NCBI GenBank assembly: GCA_026214975.1
Contig: CM047805.1
Location: 4,154,001 to 4,218,000 of the forward strand
Origin: Gentiana macrophylla
Taxonomy: Eukaryota; Streptophyta; Magnoliopsida; Gentianales; Gentianaceae
Reading direction: 5' to 3'
DNA: 64,000 nucleotides
Positions 1 through 10,030 of the stretch are shown in pieces (within the stretch, counting starts at the first letter, position 1; each line of letters begins with the position of its first letter). The translations under genes and the position numbers were made by a program. The notes beneath the pieces are model-generated. The model was not told where the DNA came from and searched no databases. It saw only the letters and a list, made by a program, of their open reading frames with translations.

Positions 1-2
1 GT

Positions 3-906
3 ACTGGCCTTCAACAAGACGATCTGACCCTGGGAGCACAGCATGTCGAGCAAAGAGAGGATAGCCTGGTCATTCTGGACGTCTCGGACACAGGTGACCA
101 ATCAAGACAGCGCCCGCGATCTGGACGTAAGAGGCCTAGGTCTGGCCAGGAGGATTCTGAAGGAACTTCGGGCTCTTCGGCCGAGTTCTTGGCCGAGCTG
201 CCGGACAAAGATCTGGCATCGATTGTAGGTCTCCTTTCTTGTTTGCTATAAAACACCGTTCTGCACCTGTTCGCCTTACACTTAGTATTTACAGGTGGTT
301 AAAGCTGGGAAGGAGGTTCTTCACCGACTCAATGGCTTCTCTATTCAGAAGGCATCTTTGGAGAAATGGATTTCTGACCTATCTGCCAGCCGTAACAAAC
401 ACAAAGAGGAATCTTTGTCTAAAGATGTCCAGATTGCAGATTTGGAGAAGGTCGTGGAGGCTCAACGAGCAGAGTTGGAGAAGCTGCGTACATCTGGCGC
501 TGTCCGTGAAGAGGCCTTGGCCAAACTTCAAGCTGATCGTGCGTCGTTGGAAGCTGCTATGCCTGAACGAATTGCTCAGGCCATCCATGAGTATAAGAGC
601 TCAGAGCACTTTACTGGGGCTTTAAAGGTGTTACTTGGCTCTATCTTGAGCCATGGGTATACCCTCGGTGTCAACCAGGCCAAAGAGCAGTGCCCTGAGC
701 TGTTTATCTCAGATCTTCAGCATGGCAGGCTCTGCAAGCCAGGCGGCAACGAGCTGTACCAGGCCAGGCTGAGGGAATATCAAGCTGGTGTGGACCTGGC
801 CGAGAAGTATGGACGTCGATCTGCGACCCGTCAGACTGGAACCTCCCCAGCTCAGCGCTCCGGTACCCCGACCGATCCGCCTCAAGATGCAGTTGCCAAT
901 CCTTAA
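3..906 (+). CDS. Antisense additional ORF of the Tat element, two exons, 5' partial
   Basis: The frame is open from base 3 to 224 and again from 295 to 906, where it ends in TAA. Bases 225-294 have GT at the start and a TTTACAG end, and removing them joins the two parts in phase 0. The first part is acidic and Ser/Gly/Arg-rich. The second has a charged, heptad-like coiled-coil stretch at about residues 40-85 of exon 2 (many Glu, Lys, Leu, Ala) and a Pro/Thr-rich tail. It lies between integrase and the unseen 3' LTR, opposite to gag-pol, as reported for antisense extra ORFs in Tat elements. Function is unknown. The N-terminus is beyond the window. The frame is undamaged although gag-pol is broken. 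The spliced structure is my inference. Confidence 0.65.
225..294 (+). other. Candidate 70-bp intron in the antisense ORF
   Basis: The segment begins GTAGGT and ends TTTACAG. It interrupts two open frames between complete codons (phase 0). It is short for a plant intron but within the usable range. In the orientation of the genomic retrotransposon RNA it would not be recognised as an intron, so it could survive retrotransposition. No transcript evidence is available here. Confidence 0.5.
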
Positions 907-937
907 AAATCAAGGACTTTATTTTGTTGAAAAACTT

Positions 938-942
<5 letters not shown>

Positions 943-1008
<66 letters not shown>
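943..1008. repeat. (TA)n microsatellite, about 33 units
   Basis: This is an uninterrupted TA dinucleotide run directly after the stop codon region of the antisense ORF. The small Tyr/Ile-repeat frames it creates on both strands are artefacts. Confidence 0.97.
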
Positions 1009-1013
<5 letters not shown>

Positions 1014-1270
1014 ACAATTTGTGCCTTTTGGCACTTGTTCTGTAATATGTTTTTCTTTGGCATCTTCATTGCTATTGCTTTGACTTTGGGTTTTGCCCTC
1101 ACTTTTGTTATGGCCCTTTACCCCCCTGAAGTACGTCCTTCATAAAGCTTCGCTTTTCGAATGAGGTACTTCAGTGTGTACGCTGATCGTCTGTCCTGCA
1201 GACTTAGGAAGTATGATTACTTCAACTTGCTAAGTATTTTAGGTCTTTTTGCAGCTCTGCGCGCATTACT

Positions 1271-1886
1271 GAATCCGACCTGCAGATCAATTCGTTGGGT
1301 CTGTCCTGCAGACCTCTTTGGATTTGCCTTGGCAAATTTTTACTGAATCCGACCTGCAGATCAGTTCGTTGGGTCTGTCCTGCAGACCTCTTTGGATTTT
1401 GCCTTGGCAAATTTTTACTGAATCCGACCTGCGGATCAGTTCGTTGGGTCTGTCCTGCAGACCTCTTTGGATTTTGCCTTGGCAAATTTTTACTGAATCC
1501 GACCTGCGGATCAGTTCGTTGGGTACATCCCCCAGACCTCTTTTGATTTTGCCTTGGCAAATTTTTATGAATCCGACTGCGGATCTGCGGATCGATTCGT
1601 TGGACCTCTCATCTTGCAGACCTTGGCATTTGGATTTTGCCATGGCAAATTTTCACCGAATCCGACTGCGGATCGATTTTCGTTGGCAAATTTTCATCGA
1701 ATCTGATCGATTCGTTGGTACATCTGCAGACCTCTTTGGATTTTGCCTAGGCAAATTTTTACTGAATCCAACCTGCGGATCAGTTCGTTGGGTCTGTCCT
1801 GCAGACCTCTTTGGATTTTGCCTTGACAAATTTTTACTGAATCCGACCTGCGGATCAGTTCGTTGAGTCTGTCCTGCAGATTAGTC
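1271..1886. repeat. Tandem array, about 75-bp unit, 8-9 copies, in the Tat 3' region
   Basis: Units start with GAATCCGACCTGCGGATCAG at about 1271, 1345, 1420, 1495, 1569, 1658, 1709, 1764 and 1839. Spacing is 74-75 bp for the regular copies, and three middle copies are rearranged (89, 51 and 55 bp). Each unit holds short inverted pieces such as CTGCAG and TTGCCTTGGCAAA. Tandem arrays in the 3' untranslated part of Tat-group elements are known and can seed satellites. Long frames in the array on both strands are by-products of a period divisible by three and are not called as genes. Confidence 0.95.
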
Positions 1887-2007
1887 GTGATCAAATAACA
1901 TAGTGACAATGTATATAGCAATAAAACTCCATATTCAATATTTGATGTCTGACTGCAATTTATTCGAAATTAAAAATGCTAACATAACAAATAGTCTGGA
2001 ACCTGTC
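1887..2007. other. Spacer between tandem array and integrase stop
   Basis: This is an AT-rich spacer of about 120 bp on the 3' side of the minus-strand integrase stop codon. No further element is seen. Confidence 0.6.
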
Positions 2008-2850
2008 CTAGACGTAAAACTTTCTCAAGTTAGAGGCATTCCAGCTGCGGGGAACAGTTCTGCCACTTGCGTCGGCCAGTTGATATGCCCCTCTACCATG
2101 CACTTTGACCACCTTGTAAGGTCCTTCCCAGTTCGGATCCAGTTTCCCTTGGGGTAATTGCTTACTAACTTCATTCTTTCTGAGCACCAGGTCCCCTTCT
2201 CTAAAGTACGAGTGCTTAACTCGAGAATTGTAATATTGAGAAATTCGTTGTTTGTACTTATCCATTCTTATGAAGGCTATGTTACGAGCTTCCTCCAGAT
2301 CGTCCTTGGAATGTCTAAGTTCTACCTCCTGTTCACTTTCTGTGTAGAGCGTTGTTCGTGGAGAAGATAGGCCGATCTCGGCTGGAATCACGGATTCGCA
2401 TCCGTATGCTAAGCTAAAAGGGGTTTCCCCTGTGGCTGAGTTCGGAGTTGTTCTGTACGCCCATAATATATTAGGCAGGTGATCTGTCCAATTCTCTTTT
2501 TCCTCCTCTAAACGTTTCTTGAGTCCTGCCTTGATCTGCCTGTTGGTCTGTTCGACCTGGCCATTAGCTTGGGGATATCCCACAGAAGTGAAGTGTTGTT
2601 TAATGTGTAACCCATTGCACCACTCTCGGACGACCCTGTCTTCGAACTGAGTCCCATTGTCCGAAAACAAAGTCTTTGGGATTCCATACCTGCATACTAT
2701 GCTCTTCCATAAAAATTTCTGTATCTGTCTTCCTGTTATAGTGGCCAATGGTTCAGCTTCGACCCACTTGGTGAAGTAATCGATCGCCACAACTAAAAAC
2801 CTGACATTGCCTGGGGCTTTGGGGAGTGGTCCGACCAGATCTACCCCCCC
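2008..2850 (-). pseudogene. Tat integrase core and C-terminal domain
   Basis: Integrase inserts the cDNA copy into the genome. The frame shows the rve-type core with the first Asp in a VDLVGP context, the second in SDNGTQF and the Glu in PQANGQVEQTNR, and then the basic C-terminal domain (GPYKVVKVHGRGAYQL). It ends near residue 260 of the open part. The join to the upstream RNase H/zinc-finger frame is broken by one extra G in a run of seven (2844-2850 on the plus strand as C7). Removing one base restores WGVDLVGP. The domain itself looks intact downstream of that lesion. Confidence 0.85.
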
Positions 2851-4249
2851 ACTGATCGAATGGCCAAGGGGAGATCATCGGAACCATATCTTGGGATGGC
2901 CGATGTGACAAGTTGTCATGCACCTGGCATGATCTGCACTTTTCCACCAATTCCTTGGCGTCTTCCAACATTGTTGGCCAATAATAACCGAACAGCCGAC
3001 ACTTCCTCGCAAGTGTTCGTGCTCCTTGATGATTTCCACAAATGCCTAAATGCACCTCCCTGAGCAGGTAATTCCCCTCTTCTTCAGTTACACATCTCAA
3101 CCATGGAGCAATATAAGACCTGCGGTAGAGTACGTCTTCGAACAGTGAGTATCTCACTGCCAAGAGTCTCATTTTCCTGGCCTGAACTTTGTCCTGAGGA
3201 AGGATATTGTCTCTAAGGTATAACACAATTGGATCCATCCACGTACTGGCCTGCCTTATTGGCCGTACAACCTGCTGCTCGTAGCTTCTTTCTTTCAACA
3301 GTTCCACCAGTACTTTCTTTTCTGATAAAGAATTTGAGGCCAGTTTGGACAAAGCATCTGCCCTCCTGTTCTCAGCTCGTGGTATCTGGTCAACCCGGAC
3401 CTTTTGAAACTTTGCTAAGAGTGCTTTAGCTGCTGTTAAATATCTTCTCATAGGTTCTTCCTTAGCTTCATATTCTCCGTTTATATGATTCACCACGAGC
3501 TGCGAGTCACTATACACCTGCAGATCGTCCGCCCCAAGCTTACTTGCCAACGTGAGTCCCGTAATTAAAGCTTCGTACTCAGCCTCATTGTTTGTAGCCT
3601 TAAAATCGAATCTTAAAGCGTAGGGGAATTCCACCCCTTTGGGGCTGACTAATAGGAGACCTGCTCCAGCACCGTCTTTACTTGACGCTCCATCAACGTA
3701 CAAGTTCCACCTACGTACTTCTTGTTTCTCAAGATCAACATCTAAACTAACAGATACTCCTTCGGCCAAAAAATCCGCTAAAACCTGTGCTTTGATCGCA
3801 GTACGTGGTCTGAAATCAATGTCGTATTCTGCCAGTTCGACAACCCATTTAACCAACCTACCTGAAGTTTCTTGTCATCCTAAGATCTGCCGTAGCGGCT
3901 GATCAGTGATGACAGTGATGGGATGTGCCTGGAAGTAAGGTCTCAACTTCCTTGAGGCGTGTACCAATGCCAATGCTAGCTTTTCTGCGTTTGAATATTT
4001 AACCTCTGGTCCGTGCAGTGCTTTTCTTACAAAGAAAACGGGTACCTGTTGTGCACTATGCTCTTTTACCAGTACTGCGCTCAGAGCTTCTTCACTCACA
4101 GCTAAATAGACGAACAGAGGCTCTCCTTCCTGAGGGGCTGTCAAAGTGGGCAATTCAGCCAAGTACTTCTTTAATTCATCAAACGCGGCCTGGCTTTGTT
4201 CGTCCCAGTTAAAAGGGCTAGCTCTCCGCAAGATTTTGAAAAAAGGCAA
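2851..4249 (-). pseudogene. Tat dual RNase H and integrase zinc finger
   Basis: The first RNase H (4249-3875) is the usual Ty3/gypsy type, with VYLAVSEEALSAVLVKE and VITDQPLRQIL. An in-frame TGA at 3875-3877 then precedes GRLVKWVVELAEYDIDF. The second RNase H-like domain has YVDGASS, NNEAEYEAL and YSDSQLV, which carry the expected Asp-Glu-Asp residues. It is followed by the HHCC zinc finger (HLGICGNHQG ... CRSCQVH) of integrase. A second, archaeal-like RNase H next to the original one is a known mark of Tat elements. The TGA fits a C-to-T change of CGA. Confidence 0.82.
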
Positions 4250-4283
4250 AGCACTTATTTGGCCGATCTCGAAAAAAAACTGT

Positions 4284-6185
4284 TCAGGCGACTATCCGCC
4301 CCTGTCGATGTTGAACTTCTTTGATGTTCTTTGTTGGAGACATGGTTTTTAATGCTTCGATCTTATCCGGGTTCGCCCTGATTCCGTCTCTGGATATCAT
4401 GTATCCTAGAAACTTCCCAGATCTGACTCCAAATGTGCATTTCTTTGGATTGAGCTTCATATGAGTCTCCCTTAGGACCCCAAAGACTTCTCTAACATCG
4501 TCTAAATACTGATCGAGAGACCTGCTCTTGATTAGGAGGTCGTCCACATACACCTCCATACATCTTCCTATTTGTTTGGCAAAGATCGAGTTAACAGCCC
4601 TCTGATACGTTGCCCCTGCATTTTTGAGCCCAAAAGCCATTGTGATGTAGCAGTACGTCCCAAACTATGTTATGAACGCGGTCTTCTCTGCATCTTCGGG
4701 ATCCATCACGATCTGGTGATAACCTTTGTAAGCATCCAAGAATGCGAACACTTCATATCCCACTGTGGAATCCACTAAACGATCAATCTTTGGCAGAGCG
4801 TAACAATCCTTCGGGCACGCCTTGTTCAAATCCGTGAAATCTACGCACATCCTCCAACTCCCGTCTGGCTTCTTGACTAGTACGGGGTTGGCTAACCATT
4901 CAGGATATATCACTTCCTTTATTATGCTTGCTTGTAGTAGTTTAGTTACCTTTTGCTTGATTGCTTCAATGCGCTCAGGGGCGAAGTGCCTTTTCTTTTG
5001 ACGAACCGGCTTCTTGTTCGGATCCACCTTTAATCTATGCACTGCCAGATCAGGGGATAATCCTGGCATGTCCTGCGCCCTCCAAGCGAACACATCTCTA
5101 AAGTCTTCAAGAATTTTCACCAATGATTCTTTATGTGGGGAGGGGATCCAGGCCCCAATGCGAACTGTCGAGTCTTCCTGTTCGTCCCATAGACGTACAG
5201 CCTCTGTTGTATCCTCAGAAGACCAGTTCTCTTCGTCACTGGGTATTAGTTCCTCAATACAAACCTGTTGCACCATTTTCCCATTTCTTGTTGCGTAGAT
5301 AACGACTCTGGCTGTTTCCACATCGCCTCTGATTTCTATCGACCCCTCACCTGTTGGGATCTTCATGCTAACATGTGCCGGTGAAATTATAGCCCGAAGA
5401 TCTATAAGGGCTGGCCTTCCCATTATCACGTTGTAAGCCGATGGTGCCTTCACCACCACATAATCCACCATTAGAGTTCTGCTCCTCGTGCCTTCTCCAA
5501 AGGTAGTGAGCAGCTTGATCACCCCCAATGGATGAACCGGAGGTCCTGCGAAACCGAACAGAGGCGTGGAGACAGGAGTCAGTTCGGCGTCCTTCAGCCT
5601 CATTGCTATGAAAACATTATGGTAGAGGACGTTCACGGCACTACCCGTATCCACACAGATTCTTTTTATCCGGTTCCTGCTAATCACAGCTTCAATCACC
5701 AATCCTTCGTTGTTGATCACCAACGGTAATGAGTCCCTTGGCCCATACACTACTTCTCCTGACATCCTTTGCCTCTTATTTGTGGAAGTAGGGGTAACAG
5801 ACATGCTGTTTCCCTCTTCTATCACATTTGAACTGTTCGGCCCCCCTGAGATCGTATTGATGGTTTTCACAGGGCGATTATCTGCATGTCCTCCAGCATC
5901 AGGAGAACGATCCCTTCTCCACCTCTGCTCATCTCGATGATCCTTATCACTGTTATTCCTACGCTTAAACTCTCGCCGTCCCTTGGGCTCAGCTTGTTGA
6001 GACCGATCTATAACTTCATCAAGTTGCCCTTCCATTACTGCTGCGTCAATGTCTCTGATTAGGTCTTTGCACTGCTCTGAGTCATGTCCTACATCCTGGT
6101 GATATTTGCAATACTTGCTTTGATTTCTGTTCTCCCTAGGCCCTTTCATGGGAGGTGGGGTCCTAGAAATGCCCTTTCTTTGCAT
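4284..6185 (-). pseudogene. Tat protease and reverse transcriptase
   Basis: The start carries the end of gag with a zinc knuckle-like CxxHxxxxHxxxxC (KYCKYHQDVGHDSEQC). An Arg/Asp-rich linker follows, and then the aspartic protease with CVDTGSAVNVLYHNVF. Reverse transcriptase begins near LKVDPNKKPVRQKKRHFAPE, shows CVDFTDLNKACPKD and AFLDAYKGYHQI, and has the catalytic YVDDLL at about 4540. An in-frame TAG at 4665-4667 sits between FIT and FGTYCYITMAFGLKNAG. Beyond 4284 two single-base shifts occur before RNase H. The enzyme converted genomic RNA to DNA in virus-like particles. This copy cannot be read through. Confidence 0.85.
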
Positions 6186-7310
6186 TATCGCAAGGACTTG
6201 TTCACGAGTTCTGTTCAGCGGGATGAAGTCTCTGTCCTGCAGAGCTCCTTTCTTCCCAGACGATCAGAGATAGGCGCCGTTACCCGATCCCAAACTGACT
6301 TTCTTTTTTTATCCGATCTTTCTTCAGGCTTGTTTTTCTTGTTCTCACCCTTTTCCATCTCTCTCTTAAGTCGATTTGCTTCTTCTCCCTGGCAGTACTT
6401 ATATGCGACGTCCAGACATTCTTCCATTGTATTTGGGAGCTTGCTGTTGAGCTTTGCGTGTAGCCGTCCTTCTCGCAGACCTGCACGAAAGAGGCGACCA
6501 GCAACCTGTCATCTGCGTCCTGAACTTGTGCGGCCTCTTCATTGAATCGTTTTATAAAACGCAATACAGATTCATCTTGTTTTTGTTTTAACGTTAACAG
6601 ATGAGTTTGATTTCATTGGAAAGGTCGTGCTGCAATGAACGCATGAACGAACTTCCTGGTCAAAGTCCTAAAGTTTGAGATTGATCTAGGAGGGATCCTG
6701 TTGAACCACTCCCTAGCTCTTCCAGTTAGGAGTGCGGGAAAAGTCTTGCACTTCATCTCGTCCGACGCATTATATAGGTTCATGTGGGAGATGAACTGGT
6801 GCATATGGTCATAAGGATCCTTGGATCCATCATATGCGCTTATCTTCGGAATTTTAAAACCTGCTGGACGGGGATAGTGGTCTATATGCTCAGTGAAGGG
6901 TGACGCACAGAGCAGATAGTTGTCTGATCGCTTACCAAGCAGATTATCCAGTTCGGCCTTGGCCGTATCGTTCGGGTAACGCGTAACTCCGTGGTCCGTA
7001 TGGGTGCTTGACTCTACGATCTCTGGTTTAGCAGGGGCCTGGTGTTGGAGATTCTCTTCGGGTTTTTCTGGGGGGTCCCTTCCCTTGAGGGCCTCGTCCA
7101 GAATAATCTTGATAGTGGTATTATTTGGTTTTTCAGAGCGTCAACCAATGCCTGATTGGCTGGGTCCTGAAGAACTGGGTCTACTTGATCTCCTTGGAGA
7201 TTGGCCCCTTTCTGGGCCGCTGTATCCTGAGTTTCGCCTTGAGTAGCTGAAGTTCCTCCCTGTTGAGTCGGATCTACATTCTTCTTGGTTGTATTCTTCG
7301 GTGGTGCCAT
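6186..7310 (-). pseudogene. Tat gag
   Basis: The ATG at 7310-7308 starts a Thr/Gln-rich N-terminus (MAPPKNTTKKNVDPTQQGG). The frame shifts near 7130, resumes at about 6804 with the Retrotrans_gag core (AREWFNRIPPRSISNF), meets an in-frame TGA at 6613-6615, and shifts again near 6485 and near 6240-6256. Between the breaks the capsid-like sequence is continuous (LREGRLHAKLNSKL, MEECLDVAYKYCQGEE). Gag would form the particle shell. The start is chosen because it is the first ATG after the primer-binding site. Confidence 0.75.
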
Positions 7311-7355
7311 AGCGTTTTTAGGGATTCTTGTTTTTTGGATCAGTTATCAGTAGAA

Positions 7356-7374
7356 GACCCTCCTTCTAGCGCCA
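7356..7374 (-). other. Primer-binding site of the Tat element
   Basis: On the minus strand the sequence is TGGCGCTAGAAGGAGGGTC, one base after the LTR 3' end (GTCA then T). TGG complements a tRNA CCA end. I do not assign the tRNA. Confidence 0.7.
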
Positions 7375-7375
7375 A

Positions 7376-7915
7376 TGACGATGCTGGAAATCGTCCAGTA
7401 ACCGGTGCGGGTCAATATCCTCTAAGTGATAACGACCAATACCCTAGAAACCCTAAATTATCGTTAAGGGGTAAGATGTTTGGTGTGTTCGGACTGAGCT
7501 CTCAGAATATTTCTGGGAGTTGCCTACGTATCCAATAATCGAATTGGAATCAAGTCATCCGTAGTTCCTTAGGGTCGTTTATATAGATCATCTCTCGCCC
7601 CTCTTACTTGGTGGGCAAGTATTATAATTAATAATTAATCCCTAAGGATAAATATGACTCAATCCCCAAAATAAGAGATAATTATGGACATATTTAACGT
7701 CAAGATTAGTGCCTTTATGACTAAGGATTCTTTCCATATATGTTTATCCCACACGTGGAATAACAAATGAGTCATTCGGAAGGTTACCCGTCAGCCCCCA
7801 AACCAACACGTCCGAACTGAGCAGCTCCTCTGTTCGGCCATTAGGGCCTTTGGCCCTTAAAACCTTAACCTCAAGGAGTGGTACTTATTAAGCACCCCTC
7901 AAAGGTGACACGTGG
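7376..7915 (-). repeat. 5' LTR of the Tat element, outer end approximate
   Basis: The inner end is fixed by CA followed by the primer-binding site at 7374. The LTR contains a TATATAAA box at 7578-7585. The outer end is a TG at 7910 or 7916, chosen only by the dinucleotide, so it may be off by up to about 100 bp. Confidence 0.6.
7578..7585 (-). promoter_or_regulatory. TATA box in the Tat LTR
   Basis: TATATAAA on the minus strand lies about 200 bp inside the LTR from the primer-binding site. This suits transcription start near 7550 and an R-U5 of about 170 bp. Confidence 0.6.
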
Positions 7916-8310
7916 CATAATCCAGGTCGAATATCATCATCGCCCAAATTCATCGTCCCCTTCGTTGTGATGGGAATTCGACGGCGACGATTTGGGGAGA
8001 ATGTGCGGCTTCACCCATTTGGAGGAGATTGATTTTTCAGTGATTTTATGTAGTTCAACCACACCATATCTTCACTTTTTCAACCAATTACAAAATTTAA
8101 AACTGATACTTTGTTTTTAAACATGTGGGACCATGGACAAATAATGAAAAATGATTGGTTTCGAACCACCAAGTCATACATATGGTCGGACCGCAATAAA
8201 ATTTGTCTTTTTCTTTATTTATTATTTACCGGAGTATTTTGTTTTGCCATTTGAGCTTTGACCCAATTTTTTTTTTGGTTGAAAAAAGTATTAATATAAA
8301 GAGAAAATAA

Positions 8311-8526
8311 AAAAAAATTTGGCATGGTGTTGTCTGTAGAGTCTGACTCTTATTCAGGGTGGTCCGATTAATCCAGAGTTTGGCCCGGGACGTGTCCTCC
8401 GAGTCTAAGTTTTACTCAGGGATAAAGTCTGACCAAGAGCTCTTTCAACATGACGTCTCAGAGGAGAATCGAACTGGTGACCTCCATATACATTTTCAAG
8501 TCACTTATCATTTGAATCAAGCTATT
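8311..8526 (-). repeat. tRNA-derived SINE-like element, T-rich 3' end
   Basis: On the minus strand a TAGCTTGATTCAAATGATAAG stretch suits a decayed box A. About 45 bases later CCAGTTCGATTCTCC is a good box B of the RNA polymerase III promoter. The following body contains GGATTAATCGGACC and ends in a T run, as in several plant SINE families. No target duplication was found, so the ends are approximate. Confidence 0.5.
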
Positions 8527-8616
8527 TCGCATACAAATTAATGAAGAAGTCACGAACCATATTTTTTTTTATCTCTTTACAAACAGAGTGATAAATTTGA
8601 CAAATTTTTTTGTCTC

Positions 8617-8700
8617 GGATGTGGCCTAACGGTATAGACCATTGCATTTCATGTTGAGACACAAGTTTCAACTTTCTTCTGAGCCTCGATATGATAAAAA
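8617..8700 (+). repeat. Decayed tRNA-like SINE head
   Basis: TGGCCTAACGG resembles box A, and AGTTTCAACTTT about 37 bases later resembles a decayed box B. It has no cloverleaf good enough for a tRNA gene. It may be a fragment of a second SINE. Confidence 0.3.
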
Positions 8701-8842
8701 TCCTCCTTAACATTCTCAATTTAAGACCCAACAAAATCGACTAATCCTCCTTAAATATAAATAGAATAAAGGGGAAGTCCAAAAAAGGCTCATGTTTATT
8801 GAACCCTCTTTTCCTAAACCTTTATAACCTAAGTAGATAACC

Positions 8843-9121
8843 TGTTAAGATCAAGCGTTTATCGTTGTACTAAAACCTATTGGTGGTAATAAAGGTGATA
8901 CTTTATTTCTTTAGGCATTCAAGAGTGTGGGAATCTCTCCCAACATTCCCTCAAGTGTGGGCAATCTGTCCCAACATTTGCACAATGTTCGATCCTATGA
9001 CATCTGGCTCCAATATCATGTCAAGATCAAGCGCTCACCGTTGTACTAAAACCAATTGGTGTTAGTAAAGACGCTATTATATTTCTTTATACATTCAATA
9101 GTGTGGAAATCTCTCCCAACA
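8843..9121 (-). mobile_element. TRIM-type miniature LTR element, two 103-bp LTRs
   Basis: Two direct copies, 9019-9121 and 8843-8945, are both 103 bp. On the minus strand both start TGTTGGGAGAGATT and end in GAT CTTRACA, with roughly 80-85 percent identity by eye. The 73 bp between them starts with a primer-site-like TGATATTGGAGCC and ends with a purine-rich CTTGAGGGAA. No coding sequence fits in it. This is the layout of a terminal-repeat retrotransposon in miniature. A similar internal piece lies at 9122-9226, so the array may once have had more units. Confidence 0.7.
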
Positions 9122-9226
9122 ACCCCCTCCCCCCTCAAGTGTGGCAATCTGTCCAAACACTTACACAATTTTTTTAAATAATGTCGATACCATGGTTCGA
9201 TCCCATGACATCTGGCTCCGATACCA
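9122..9226 (-). repeat. Further TRIM/copia-like internal segment with primer-binding site
   Basis: The minus strand reads TGGTATCGGAGCCAGATG next to the LTR end at 9227 and closes with CTTGAGGGGGGAGGGGG before the 103-bp repeat. It matches the internal part of the neighbouring TRIM unit. TGGTATCRGAGC is the usual copia primer site complementary to initiator tRNA-Met. Confidence 0.6.
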
Positions 9227-9354
9227 TGTAAAGATACGTGGAACAAATTTCCTTCCCCTTTCATTCATTGACAATGGCAACATATATAGTACAATTTAGG
9301 GCTTACAAATTTTCCTTACCCTTTCATTCATTCACAATGATACCATATATAGTA

Positions 9355-9640
9355 ATCCCTCCGTTTTTTTATATGTCGCAAAAAGAAGATTCACACAGAT
9401 TAAGATTTTAATTAATATGTCTCAAATATAGTGTTGAAAATATTTTTTTTTATTGAAGATGTAAATACTTTGTTAGTAAATGTGTTTTTATTATTGGAAA
9501 TATATTTTTTTATTGGAGATGTTAATATTTTATTGGTAAAGGAGGAAAAAGTAAAAAATGATGCATTGGAAATATACAATAACAGATAAATAAAAACAGA
9601 GCAAATTCTGAAATGTGACAGATAAAAAAAATAGAGGGAG
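9355..9640. mobile_element. Stowaway MITE (Tc1/mariner type), 286 bp
   Basis: It starts ATCCCTCCGTTTTTTTAT and ends in its inverse (ATAAAAAAAATAGAGGGAG), and it is flanked by TA at 9353-9354 and 9641-9642. The CCCTCCGT terminus and TA duplication are standard for Stowaway. Confidence 0.85.
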
Positions 9641-9687
9641 TACAATTTAGGGCTTTCCATTCTGTGTAAAATGTCAAAACTATCACG

Positions 9688-9690
9688 CAT

Positions 9691-9768
<78 letters not shown>
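9688..9768. repeat. Interrupted (TA)n microsatellite
   Basis: An AT dinucleotide run with two small interruptions lies inside the copia LTR. Confidence 0.95.
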
Positions 9769-9770
<2 letters not shown>

Positions 9771-9780
9771 TAATACCCCC

Positions 9781-10030
9781 TCAAGGTGAAGCGTGGAGAT
9801 CTCGAACACCCAACTTATGATAAAGTAAAGAGTCGAATTGTTGTTGTCCAAATGCTTTGGTAAAAATATCCGCCAATTGAGTCTTCATAGGAACATATGA
9901 GGGAATAATTAAACCATCGGTGATAGCATCCCGTACAAAATGGCAATCTCAATATGTTTGGTGTGTTCATGGAATACCGGATTTTGAGCAATATACACCG
10001 CAGATTGACTGTCACATAACCCCCAAAAAA
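9781..10030 (-). pseudogene. Copia RNase H C-terminal remnant
   Basis: Read in the minus direction with small shifts, the sequence gives CDSQSAVYIAQNPVFHEHTK, then QLADIFTKAF, then KLGVRDLHASP and a TGA at 9781. This is the usual end of Ty1/copia RNase H and pol. A polypurine stretch (TTGAGGGGG) follows directly. Frameshifts make it non-coding now. The upstream part of pol is absent. Confidence 0.75.

Larger units (their letters stand above)
1..7915 (-). mobile_element. Ty3/gypsy Tat-lineage LTR retrotransposon, decayed, 3' end beyond the window
   Basis: This is one minus-strand element. From right to left it has a 5' LTR, a primer-binding site, gag, protease, reverse transcriptase, two RNase H domains, integrase, a tandem-repeat array, a TA tract and an extra ORF on the opposite strand. 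Two RNase H domains, a tandem array 3' of pol and an antisense extra ORF are known features of the Tat group (Tat, Grande, Ogre, Retand relatives), so I assign it there. The polyprotein has at least eight nonsense or frameshift lesions, so this copy is not autonomous. The 3' LTR must lie left of base 1. The outer end of the 5' LTR near 7910-7916 is uncertain because no second LTR or target duplication can be compared. Confidence 0.85.
9227..9776 (-). repeat. Copia-type LTR split by a Stowaway MITE
   Basis: The LTR lies between a polypurine-like TTGAGGGGG after an RNase H end (9781) and a primer-binding site at 9226. Sequence around CCCTAAATTGTACT appears on both sides of the MITE at 9355-9640. 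A TA microsatellite fills the U3 start. An LTR with an RNase H end on one side and a primer site on the other suggests a junction of two tandem copies or recombination. Confidence 0.55.

Noticed and set aside
704..1145. Frames of 73-132 codons with Tyr/Ile repeats on both strands
   Set aside because: They are made by the (TA)n tract and overlap the antisense ORF.
1222..1866. Several 80-180 codon frames in the 75-bp array
   Set aside because: The repeat period is divisible by three, so frames stay open on both strands. There are no domains.
9412..9726. 104-codon minus frame
   Set aside because: It lies across a Stowaway MITE and a TA microsatellite.
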